The notes under the pieces were generated by a model that was given only the letters and a program-made list of their open reading frames with translations, had not been told where the DNA came from and searched no databases. This document shows positions 1 through 5,143 of a DNA stretch of 8,803 nucleotides, in pieces (positions within the stretch are counted from its first letter, which is position 1; every line of letters begins with the position of its first letter). The translations under genes and the position numbers were made by a program. Source of the stretch: an uncultured Desulfobacca sp. (lineage in GTDB: Bacteria > Desulfobacterota > Desulfobaccia > Desulfobaccales > Desulfobaccaceae); NCBI GenBank assembly GCA_937958145.1, contig CALGOE010000141.1, positions 1 to 8,803 on the forward strand, in the 5' to 3' direction.

Positions 1-129
1 CGCCCTATTATTGGAACGCCGCATATAGAGGGCGGCCTGTGGCCGCCGCCGGAGGCCAAGGCGATACGGCGTGCACGGCACGCCCTATTATTGGAACGCC
101 GCACATAGAGGGCGGCCTGTGGCCGCCGC
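1..129. repeat. Two copies of a 49-bp GC-rich repeat, 80-bp period
   Basis: Positions 1-49 and 81-129 are identical except for one base (T at 24, C at 104). Each copy contains a perfect 7-bp inverted repeat around a TGT loop (GGCGGCC-TGT-GGCCGCC, 31-47 and 111-127), and CGCCCT at its left end can pair with AGGGCG at 29-34 (and the same in copy two). The 31-nt segment between copies carries a further inverted repeat running into copy two, GGCGTGC-ACG-GCACGCC at 68-84. The first copy starts at the window edge, so more copies may lie outside. The second stops 48 bp before the start codon of the MetE-like gene, so its hairpin could sit in that gene's leader. The repeat family is not recognised. 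Confidence 0.88.
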
Positions 130-177
130 TGGTTCTGACAACCCTTAACTGCACTTTCTGTCTATCACGAGGTAATC

Positions 178-1209
178 ATGCCCCAGCTTATCCCCGGCAA
201 TCTCTTGACTACGGCCATGGCCATTCTGCCCCATGACGAGGTGGAACCGGCCCTGGAGTTGGCCCTCAGTCTGGACATCCCCTTCTGGCCGCAACTGCCC
301 CACGTCAGCTATTACGAGGACATGTACGTCCAGGCGGCCGAACATTTCCCCGGCATTATCCTGCTCCCGGAGCAGAACAGCATCCGCTTTGATACCAACA
401 AGTTTTATGACGAGCTGCCGGAGATGATGGACCATTGGGAGGATTTGACCTATTTCGACATCTCCGAGACCTATTCGGTGGTCTATCATCGCTTCCTGTC
501 CCTGGACGTGAGCCAGTATCCGGCCATCCGGGGGCAGTTGGAAGGGCCGGTGAGCTTTGGCATGAAGATCCTCGACGAAAACGACCGGCCGCTGATCTTC
601 AATGAACAGGTGCGGGAAGTGCTCATGGATTTCATGGCCCGCCGGGCCCAGGCGCAATTGGCCCACCTCAAGACCCGGCACCCCGGCGCCTTCATGTTCA
701 TTGATGAGCCGGGCCTGCAGTTCATCTTCAGCTCCGTCTCCGGCTATACCGACACCATGGGCCGGGAGGATATGGACCGGTTTTTCGCTCAGATCGACCG
801 GCCCCGGGGCATCCACCTCTGCGGCAACCCGGACTGGCAGTTCCTCCTTAACCGGGACCTGGACATCCTCTCCATGGACATCTACACCAACGCCGAGATC
901 TTCCGCTGCTACGGCAAGGACATCAAACGCTTCCTGGATCGGGGCGCCGTGCTCTCCTGGGGCGTCGTGCCCACCGGCTTTGAGGCCTTTGACCGGGAAT
1001 CCCAGGACCATCTCATCGAGATCCTGGAGGGGGTCTGGACGACCTTGGGCGAGGCCGGCATCTCCCGGGAACAGATCCTGGCCCAAAGCCTCCTGGGGCC
1101 GGCCACCTGCTGCCTCATCAACCCGGATCGGGAAAAGACCGTGGCCAAAGCCTATGCTTGGGTCAAGAGCCTCTCCCGACGGCTGCGGGAAAAATATCGC
1201 CTGGATTGA
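178..1209 (+). CDS. MetE-superfamily (cobalamin-independent methionine synthase C-terminal domain-like) protein
   Basis: A 343-residue protein resembling only the catalytic C-terminal barrel of cobalamin-independent methionine synthase; full MetE is more than twice as long. Family marks seen: LEGPVSF (about 121-127, cf. TGPVT in MetE), FIDEPGL (174-180, cf. the QIDEPAL strand), HLC (H213, C215) matching the HxC zinc ligands, D234 where MetE has a zinc-ligand Glu, and GPATCC (C311/C312) for the last zinc Cys. The family moves a methyl group to a zinc-bound thiol; stand-alone 'core' MetE proteins in anaerobes can use methyl-corrinoid donors. Near the N-terminus, LTTAMAILPH (10-19) stands where MetE has its homocysteine-binding IGSFPQT loop, without the Ser, so the acceptor may differ. 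GAGG at 169-172, 5 nt before the ATG, supports the start. A CTGACA at 135-140 resembles a -35 but no good -10 follows. Zinc methyltransferase fold is fairly sure; the substrate is not known. Confidence 0.82.
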   Translation: MPQLIPGNLLTTAMAILPHDEVEPALELALSLDIPFWPQLPHVSYYEDMYVQAAEHFPGIILLPEQNSIRFDTNKFYDELPEMMDHWEDLTYFDISETYSVVYHRFLSLDVSQYPAIRGQLEGPVSFGMKILDENDRPLIFNEQVREVLMDFMARRAQAQLAHLKTRHPGAFMFIDEPGLQFIFSSVSGYTDTMGREDMDRFFAQIDRPRGIHLCGNPDWQFLLNRDLDILSMDIYTNAEIFRCYGKDIKRFLDRGAVLSWGVVPTGFEAFDRESQDHLIEILEGVWTTLGEAGISREQILAQSLLGPATCCLINPDREKTVAKAYAWVKSLSRRLREKYRLD

Positions 1210-1466
1210 CCTCAGCGTCTGGATTTTCCAGCGAGAATACTTATATTGTTGGTTAAGCTGTAAAGAATAATAAGGAAACGGGTGGCATCGGCCTGCCCCC
1301 GGCCAGGCGCCGGCCAGACCACCCGAGGGGGGAGCAGCAAGCGTTCGCCGTTTGCATCTGCTCTGTCACCTTTTGCCCTCCTGGTTGGGAGATTGTCACA
1401 GGCAACTGCTAACCTCGGTTGAGGTGGGATCTCTTCAGCATCACGTCTGGACAAAGGAGATTGATC
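1210..1466 (+). other. Intergenic region with several stable hairpins: possible structured leader
   Basis: This 257-bp gap between two plus-strand genes holds no convincing gene but clear secondary structure. A short hairpin CTGGA-TTT-TCCAG lies at 1219-1231, without a T tract. CGGGTGG (1279-1285) pairs with CCACCCG (1319-1325), enclosing GCCTG (1291-1295) with CAGGC (1304-1308). Next, GAGCAG (1332-1337) and CAAGCG (1338-1343) pair with CTGCTC (1358-1363) and CGTTTG (1349-1354, one G-U), with a CAT bulge. ACCTC-GGTT-GAGGT (1412-1425) forms a last hairpin just before the ribosome binding site of the next gene. Only four T residues (1371-1374) follow the middle structure, so an attenuator is not evident. 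No known riboswitch consensus, including the cobalamin GCCACTG box, was recognised. This could be a leader of the downstream gene or a separate small RNA. Confidence 0.45.
1246..1273 (+). promoter_or_regulatory. Possible sigma-70 promoter ahead of the hairpin-rich leader
   Basis: TTGTTG (1246-1251) and TAATAA (1268-1273) are 16 bp apart in the only AT-rich stretch between the MetE-like and PhoU-like genes. The -35 is fair, the -10 poor (3 of 6). A TATATT at 1242-1247 is a better -10 hexamer but lacks a good -35. A transcript would start near 1280, at the first hairpin arm. Confidence 0.25.
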
Positions 1467-2069
1467 ATGGTGGCGAAAAGAACGTTGGATTTCAATCCGA
1501 TCAGGGAAAAGCTGGTAGCCATGCTCGGGACGGCGCGAGATGCCTTCAACCGCCACAGCCGGGCCAGCTTGGAGCAATGCAAAACTCTGGAAGACGCGGC
1601 CCGCCAGGAAATCGCCGCGGCCAAAAAAAAGGTGGCAGAATATCTGGCCCAGGCCCAAGGTGAGGAAAAAGATCGGTTCACCCTGTACCAGAAACTTCTC
1701 GCCGGTCTGGAGGGACTGCTCGGCACCCTGGCCGGGTTGCGGGAGCCCATCCAAAAGAAGGTCAAGGATAGCGTCCTGTTTTCCGAAAAAGCGGTTTCGC
1801 AGACCAACTGCCTTTTTGATACCCAGACCGGCGTCATCCGCTCAATTTTTGATATTATTCAAACCAATAACGAGTATCTGAAGAAGTTTGTCCGGGAAGA
1901 AGGCGACAAGGTGCAGAAAGACTGCGCCGATTATGCCACGGAACATGAGACCAGGCTGGTGGAAGGGTTGTGCACCCCCCAGGCAGCCCCCATTTTCCTG
2001 GCCATTCTGGAACAGTTCCGCACCCTGGGGAAACAGGAAGCCGAATTGGTGCAGCATTTCCCCTCCTGA
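1467..2069 (+). CDS. Hypothetical all-helical protein, PhoU-like C-terminal half
   Basis: A 200-residue soluble protein with no signal peptide or membrane segment. Residues about 12-100 form long charged helices rich in Ala, Glu and Lys (a possible coiled coil around 40-68). Residues about 100-195 give a pattern of amphipathic helices resembling PhoU-type four-helix bundles, such as the tail of Na/Pi cotransporter-like proteins; this likeness is weak and rests on pattern only. No catalytic motif is visible. The ATG at 1467 is chosen because AAAGGAG (1453-1459) sits 7 nt before it; the open frame could be read from 1419 but that start has no ribosome binding site. The gene lies 257 bp after the MetE-like gene, behind a structured region, and ends before a strong terminator, so it may be transcribed on its own. 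A real gene, function unknown. Confidence 0.72.
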   Translation: MVAKRTLDFNPIREKLVAMLGTARDAFNRHSRASLEQCKTLEDAARQEIAAAKKKVAEYLAQAQGEEKDRFTLYQKLLAGLEGLLGTLAGLREPIQKKVKDSVLFSEKAVSQTNCLFDTQTGVIRSIFDIIQTNNEYLKKFVREEGDKVQKDCADYATEHETRLVEGLCTPQAAPIFLAILEQFRTLGKQEAELVQHFPS

Positions 2070-2115
2070 GGTAGTGGGGAAGAAGGGAAAGTGAGAACAG
2101 AGCTTTGCCGGACAT

Positions 2116-2157
2116 GCCCGAGGCCGGGGGATAATCCACCCGGCCTCAGGCCTTTTT
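2116..2157 (+). terminator. Intrinsic terminator after the PhoU-like gene
   Basis: GAGGCCGGG (2120-2128) pairs perfectly with CCCGGCCTC (2139-2147) around a 10-nt loop. The stem continues past a C-A mismatch with GCC (2116-2118) and GGC (2149-2151), giving 12 pairs, followed by C and five T (2153-2157). No T run follows the stem on the minus strand, so it acts for the plus-strand gene only, although a minus-strand gene converges on it 21 bp away. Confidence 0.87.
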
Positions 2158-2177
2158 GGGGGGATGAGAACCAATGG

Positions 2178-3260
2178 CTAAACATTCCCCGGCGACCCGG
2201 TGCCCCGGGTGCCCCGGGCTGTTCTGAGGGGCGTCGTTGCCCCGCCAGGGCCGGTTTTGGCCTCGCCCATGGCCTGATCCCGAGGCGAGGCATGCTTCTG
2301 CAGCCAGCGGGGGTGGAGCTGGAGGAAGCGGGAACCCGTGGGCAGGGTGCGCCAGACCAGGATTTCCTGAGCCAGCAGCTCCGTAAGCAACCCCTGCTGC
2401 GCCTCTTCGGGAAATTCCTCTTCCCATTCCAGGCGGGAGAAAGGCTCGCCGGCGCTGGCGATCAGGAAATCGCTGAGGCGTTCCGCCAGGTCTTCCGGAA
2501 CCTGGGCTAAACAAAGATAAACGGCCAGCCGGAGGGCATCGGCCTCCACCTTGAGAAAGGAGGGGGCTAAACAATAGCGCACGGCCGCGGAATTCTTGCG
2601 GTTGTGACAGAGCAACCCCGCCTGCAGAAACTGCTGCAGATAATCCCAGGCGGTTTTGCGATCCATCTGGATAAACCGCTCGAAATCCCGGAGGCGGAAC
2701 CAACGGCCGCCGCTTTGGCAGAGGAAGGCACGCAGCTTGTCAGGGGTCAACTTGCGGTGGGAACGTCGGGGCATCTCGGTTTTGGCCTCTGCCAACCAGC
2801 TTTCCAAGAAATCTTCCAAACAGGCCTGGCGGGCCGGGGCGGTCTTGGCCGGGGCGGTCTTGGCCGCCGCGGGTTTGGCCCCCAGCCAGGCCGCTCTGGA
2901 TTCCTGCACGGCGTATACCGGCGGCGACTCAGGAACCTGGTAGGTCAAGGTCTGACCTGCCCACCCCGGCCGCTCTTCCTGAGCTGCCAGCAGGGAAAAA
3001 TAATAATCAAACCAACCGTCTAAGTTCTGGACCAAACGCCGGAAATGGTCCAGCGAGATCCGGCCGGCCAGATACTGCACAAGATAATCCTGGAGACAGC
3101 GCTTCACCTCTCTCTGCCGGGCCGGCAGAGAATCGGGCCAGCTCTTCTGGTCCAGGATGACTTCCACCATCAGGCCGGCCACCAGAGCCCGGTCCAGCTT
3201 TTCCTGCGCCTTGCCTTCCCCACGACCGCTGTTTTCCTTGGTCTGATCGGCAACCCACAT
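2178..3260 (-). CDS. Hypothetical protein with winged-helix-like segment
   Basis: A 360-residue protein of no recognised family. Residues about 17-95 are predicted helical. Residues 128-145 are an Ala/Lys/Pro/Thr linker encoded by a 15-bp tandem repeat. Residues about 172-232 (LTPDKLRAFLCQ, then RDFERFIQMDRKTAWDYLQQFLQAGLL and a basic wing-like turn) look like a winged helix; 240-315 could be a second helical or winged domain. The last 30 residues are Gly/Thr/Pro/Arg-rich and look disordered. The ATG at 3260 is preferred because GGAGG (3273-3269) lies 8 nt upstream; an in-frame TTG at 3296 would add 12 residues but lacks a ribosome binding site. It has its own promoter at 3369-3341 and no close partner on the same strand. 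A DNA-binding role is possible but only inferred from fold pattern. Confidence 0.72.
   Translation of the reverse strand: MWVADQTKENSGRGEGKAQEKLDRALVAGLMVEVILDQKSWPDSLPARQREVKRCLQDYLVQYLAGRISLDHFRRLVQNLDGWFDYYFSLLAAQEERPGWAGQTLTYQVPESPPVYAVQESRAAWLGAKPAAAKTAPAKTAPARQACLEDFLESWLAEAKTEMPRRSHRKLTPDKLRAFLCQSGGRWFRLRDFERFIQMDRKTAWDYLQQFLQAGLLCHNRKNSAAVRYCLAPSFLKVEADALRLAVYLCLAQVPEDLAERLSDFLIASAGEPFSRLEWEEEFPEEAQQGLLTELLAQEILVWRTLPTGSRFLQLHPRWLQKHASPRDQAMGEAKTGPGGATTPLRTARGTRGTGSPGNV
2832..2861 (-). repeat. 15-bp in-frame tandem repeat in the linker of the winged-helix-like protein
   Basis: Two exact copies of a 15-bp unit (GGCCGGGGCGGTCTT on the plus strand) with a partial third (GGCCG, 2862-2866). 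The unit is a multiple of three and encodes a five-residue KTAPA-type repeat, so copy-number change would alter linker length without a frameshift. Confidence 0.82.
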
Positions 3261-3340
3261 GATGATATCCTCCACTTCTCTGTCGCCGTCGTTCAAGATG
3301 TTTCTGCAAGGGGCATTTTTTTCCAGAGCCAGCCTGTTTG

Positions 3341-3369
3341 ATTATACACGTGTGCAAATTGTCTGCCAG
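3341..3369 (-). promoter_or_regulatory. Promoter with both sigma-54 and sigma-70 elements
   Basis: On the minus strand CTGGCA (3369-3364) is 17 bp from a perfect TATAAT (3346-3341), a good sigma-70 promoter. The same bases contain TGGCA (3368-3364), six bases, then TTGCA (3357-3353), which is the sigma-54 -24/-12 arrangement with the required GG-N10-GC spacing. The palindrome ACACGTGT (3353-3346) overlaps the -10 region and could be a repressor site. The start would be near 3342 (sigma-54) or 3333 (sigma-70), giving a 70-80 nt leader for the winged-helix-like gene. Confidence 0.55.
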
Positions 3370-3424
3370 AAACCACCCAGGTTGCGATGGGGCAGGAGTT
3401 TAAGCGTGAGTTCTGTGACAGATA

Positions 3425-3445
3425 TCTATTGGAACTCTATTGGAA
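3425..3445. promoter_or_regulatory. 10-bp direct repeat with 11-bp period: operator-like site
   Basis: TCTATTGGAA occurs at 3425-3434 and exactly again at 3436-3445. A spacing of one helical turn is typical of tandem half-sites for PhoB/OmpR-type response regulators, which bind just upstream of a -35. Here the repeat ends 12 bp before a plus-strand -35-like hexamer (3458) and lies about 55-75 bp upstream of the minus-strand promoter, so it could serve either. The regulator is unknown. Confidence 0.42.
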
Positions 3446-3457
3446 AAAAATAAGTTA

Positions 3458-3483
3458 TTGAAATAGCTGATGATTGCTATAAA
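3458..3483 (+). promoter_or_regulatory. Possible plus-strand promoter with extended -10
   Basis: TATAAA (3478-3483) is preceded by TG-C (3475-3477), an extended -10. TTGAAA (3458-3463) is a good -35 hexamer, but the 14-bp spacer is short; the extended -10 may compensate. No plus-strand protein gene follows, so any transcript from about 3490 would be non-coding. Confidence 0.33.
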
Positions 3484-3489
3484 CCTTGA

Positions 3490-3668
3490 AACTTCGTGCA
3501 ACTCCTGCCCACAGGAACAAAATACTCCTGAATCCCGACAGTTGAGAGGATACGCAGCAACGCCGGCAACGGTGTGGCATCAGGGGGCGTTGCCTTGCCA
3601 GGGACCGTCCCGGGACATGTCCCAGCCCGGCAGAGGTCGGCGGGGAGGAAAGGGCAGGCCTTTTTTTT
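3490..3668 (+). ncRNA. Candidate small RNA between divergent promoter and T8 tract
   Basis: About 179 nt without a convincing gene lie between the plus-strand extended -10 and eight T residues (3661-3668). CCTGCCC (3504-3510) near the predicted 5' end pairs perfectly with GGGCAGG (3652-3658) just before the T tract, like the closing stem of a compact RNA. Inside, GCAACGCC (3557-3564) pairs with GGCGTTGC (3586-3593), and the GGGAC palindromes (3601-3623) add structure. A local hairpin TCCTG-CCCA-CAGGA (3503-3516) would compete with the closing stem. The terminator hairpin itself is modest (AAAGG-GCAGG-CCTTT, 3649-3663). The length is similar to 6S RNA, but no conserved 6S segment was recognised. 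The call rests on layout alone. Confidence 0.28.
3601..3623. repeat. Adjacent GGGAC/GTCCC palindromes, REP-like
   Basis: GGGAC-C-GTCCC (3601-3611) is directly followed by the perfect 12-bp palindrome GGGACATGTCCC (3612-3623); CCGGG (3610-3614) can also pair with CCCGG (3626-3630). Such GGGAC/GTCCC palindromes resemble REP-type intergenic repeats known from many genomes. No transposase is present nearby. Confidence 0.5.
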
Positions 3669-3800
3669 GGCTTGTGGCGCCGCCAAAGGCCCAGGCTGGG
3701 GTTGGGGCAGGGGTCTCGGAGGAGGAGAGAGGGGGCTCGCCCCCTGGCCCCCTCCCTTGAAGGCACGTTCACAACCTGCTCAAGCTGCGGCTGTTGGCGT
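3669..3800. other. GC-rich intergenic remainder with a perfect G5C/GC5 hairpin
   Basis: After the T tract no gene is seen up to the stop codon of the methyltransferase gene at 3801. GGGGGC-TC-GCCCCC (3731-3744) is a perfect 6-bp stem with a 2-nt loop, followed by CCCCCTCC, which can pair with the upstream GGAGG-rich stretch (from 3720). GGCCTTT (3657-3663) can pair with AAAGGCC (3685-3691). There is no T run on the minus strand to make these an intrinsic terminator for the converging methyltransferase transcript. They look like intergenic repeat remnants. Confidence 0.4.
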
Positions 3801-5042
3801 TTACCGGCCTTTCCGGCCCCAGGCCGCCAGGACCGGGTCAGAAAAGCGGATTTGGGGGTAATACTTATCCGTCAAAGGGCGGGGCCAGCCCCGGGCCGAG
3901 AAGGTCTCCAGGTCGGTGTAGCCGCCGGTCCGCAGGAAATACTCCAAGGTCAACCCCAGACGCTCAAAATCCAGCAGTTCCGTCCAGACCTTGACCACCT
4001 TGGGCGGGAACCAACGATTGGAGAAGGTCAGGACAAAGATACCCCCGGGTTTAAGGATGCGTCCGACTTCGGCAAAGACCGGCAATGGTCGGATGAGATA
4101 CTCCACCGACACGGTACAGATGACCGCGTCAAACGCAGCCTCGCCAAACGGCAGGCGGGGATCCTGGTTGAGGTCATGCACCACATAACCGGCCAATTGC
4201 GGATTGCGCCGCAACTCTTCGTCGTTGAGCCCCAGGCCGATTACTTCCTGACAACCATGGTCAAGGGGCAGATGGGATTGCCAACTGCTCATGAGATCCA
4301 AGACCCGCCAGCCCGGCCGCAAGAGGCGGCCGTAGAGGTCGCTGATAATCTGTCGTGCCTGGGCGTCCAGGTGGCTGACCAACCGCGGTTGGGTATAAAA
4401 ATGATCGTCCGGCTGTTCATCCTGCCGCGCAAAGGCGTCGGCTCGGAAAAAATCGGTGGGCTGGCCGTGCCAGCGGCATTGCTGGCCCGGGCCATCCAGT
4501 AATTGCTCGAGCCATTCCTGGCATTGGCCGCCGGTATCCCCTTTCTTGCGCCGGATGTTCTGGATGCTGACCTCTAACGCCAAGCTGCGTCCGGCCAGGG
4601 GATGGTTCAGGTCGGCGCTCAGGCTGGTCGGGGTCAGCCCCACACACCGGAAGGCCCCACCGAGAAGAGGAAATTCCCGCAACAGGCCCAAAGGATAAAA
4701 GCGCCCGAACTGCGGTTGCAGCCGGCCCTGGGCAAAGCTGGCCAGCGGCAGGGTCCGGACCTGTCCGGGATCATGCCCGGCGACAATCTCCCCGGCTGCA
4801 AAGCCATAGGACAGGGTGGCGCCGACGGCCTGGCCGGGCAGGTCCCGTTGCAACGCGGCCGGACACAGATCCAGATCCCGCCAGACGTTGAAGGGCGTAA
4901 AGAACGTCTCGGTATGCCGACCGGCCTCACTCTGCCAACGGAGCCTCCAGACCAGGTCCACCAGACTGCGGGCCGTAATGGTCGCCTCCGGCCGAAGAGC
5001 GGCAGGGGCCACAGAAGCAGAAGATAGTACTACTTGTTCCAC
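3801..5042 (-). CDS. FKBP-type peptidyl-prolyl isomerase domain fused to class I SAM methyltransferase
   Basis: A 413-residue, apparently cytoplasmic two-domain protein. Residues about 45-165 look like a divergent SlyD/FKBP domain: a GQAVGATLSYGF strand (70-81), an FKBP insert-like middle, then DLNHPLAGRSLALEVSIQNI (144-163), which closely follows the NHPLAG-K-L-F-V signature of this isomerase family. Residues about 210-385 form a class I methyltransferase: VLDLMSSWQSHLP (247-259, SAM-binding motif I), HDLNQDPRLPF (289-299), FDAVICTVSVEYL (304-316) and GRILKPGG (327-334). The DLMSSW-SHLP wording is typical of an uncharacterised methyltransferase family of cyanobacteria and plants. The GTG at 5042 is chosen because AGGAG lies 5 nt upstream; the nearby ATG (5046) is out of frame. 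It follows hemA by 101 bp on the same strand. Fold assignment is strong, substrate unknown; chaperoning of the methylated protein is only a guess. Confidence 0.82.
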   Translation of the reverse strand: MEQVVLSSASVAPAALRPEATITARSLVDLVWRLRWQSEAGRHTETFFTPFNVWRDLDLCPAALQRDLPGQAVGATLSYGFAAGEIVAGHDPGQVRTLPLASFAQGRLQPQFGRFYPLGLLREFPLLGGAFRCVGLTPTSLSADLNHPLAGRSLALEVSIQNIRRKKGDTGGQCQEWLEQLLDGPGQQCRWHGQPTDFFRADAFARQDEQPDDHFYTQPRLVSHLDAQARQIISDLYGRLLRPGWRVLDLMSSWQSHLPLDHGCQEVIGLGLNDEELRRNPQLAGYVVHDLNQDPRLPFGEAAFDAVICTVSVEYLIRPLPVFAEVGRILKPGGIFVLTFSNRWFPPKVVKVWTELLDFERLGLTLEYFLRTGGYTDLETFSARGWPRPLTDKYYPQIRFSDPVLAAWGRKGR

Positions 5043-5071
5043 ACATACTCCTGAAAATTATTTTTTCTTTT

Positions 5072-5116
5072 CAGATAAGCATTCTTCTTTGATGAAACAA
5101 GCATGGCCCCGAGGCC
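5072..5116 (-). promoter_or_regulatory. Weak hairpin then possible promoter in the hemA-methyltransferase gap
   Basis: Downstream of hemA on the minus strand, TGGCC-TCGG-GGCCA (5116-5103) forms a small hairpin followed only by TGCTTGTTT, a poor terminator. TTGTTT (5100-5095) is 17 bp from TATCTG (5077-5072), a weak sigma-70 promoter with half of the -10 consensus. The AT-rich stretch 5051-5090 contrasts with the GC-rich surroundings and would suit a promoter, so the methyltransferase gene may be transcribed separately from hemA. Confidence 0.3.
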
Positions 5117-5143
5117 AGTTCCTGGGCCCGTTGTCAAAAATTG

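Noticed and set aside
1..129. Possible CRISPR array (49-bp repeat, 31-bp spacer)
   Set aside because: Only two copies are seen, the repeat is long and slightly imperfect, the 'spacer' forms a hairpin with the repeat, and no cas gene is in the window.
145..1086. Long minus-strand open frame (313 codons) opposite the MetE-like gene
   Set aside because: It is a mirror of the true gene in GC-rich DNA; the plus-strand protein has clear family motifs and a ribosome binding site, while this one has no recognisable family features.
602..1270. Second plus-strand open frame of 222 codons
   Set aside because: Its composition is dominated by Ser, Arg, Pro and Trp, typical of an off-frame reading of a GC-rich gene, and it lies wholly over the MetE-like gene.
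1210..1466. Cobalamin or SAM riboswitch near the MetE-like gene
   Set aside because: The region lies downstream of that gene and no GCCACTG box or SAM core was found; the structure does not match a consensus I know.
2091..3023. Plus-strand open frames of 139 codons opposite the winged-helix-like gene
   Set aside because: They follow a strong terminator, lack promoter and ribosome binding site, and mirror the minus-strand gene, which has a good promoter and start.
3455..3861. Small open frames on both strands in the large intergenic gap
   Set aside because: None has a ribosome binding site with a sensible start, all show biased low-complexity composition, and they overlap one another and the palindromes.
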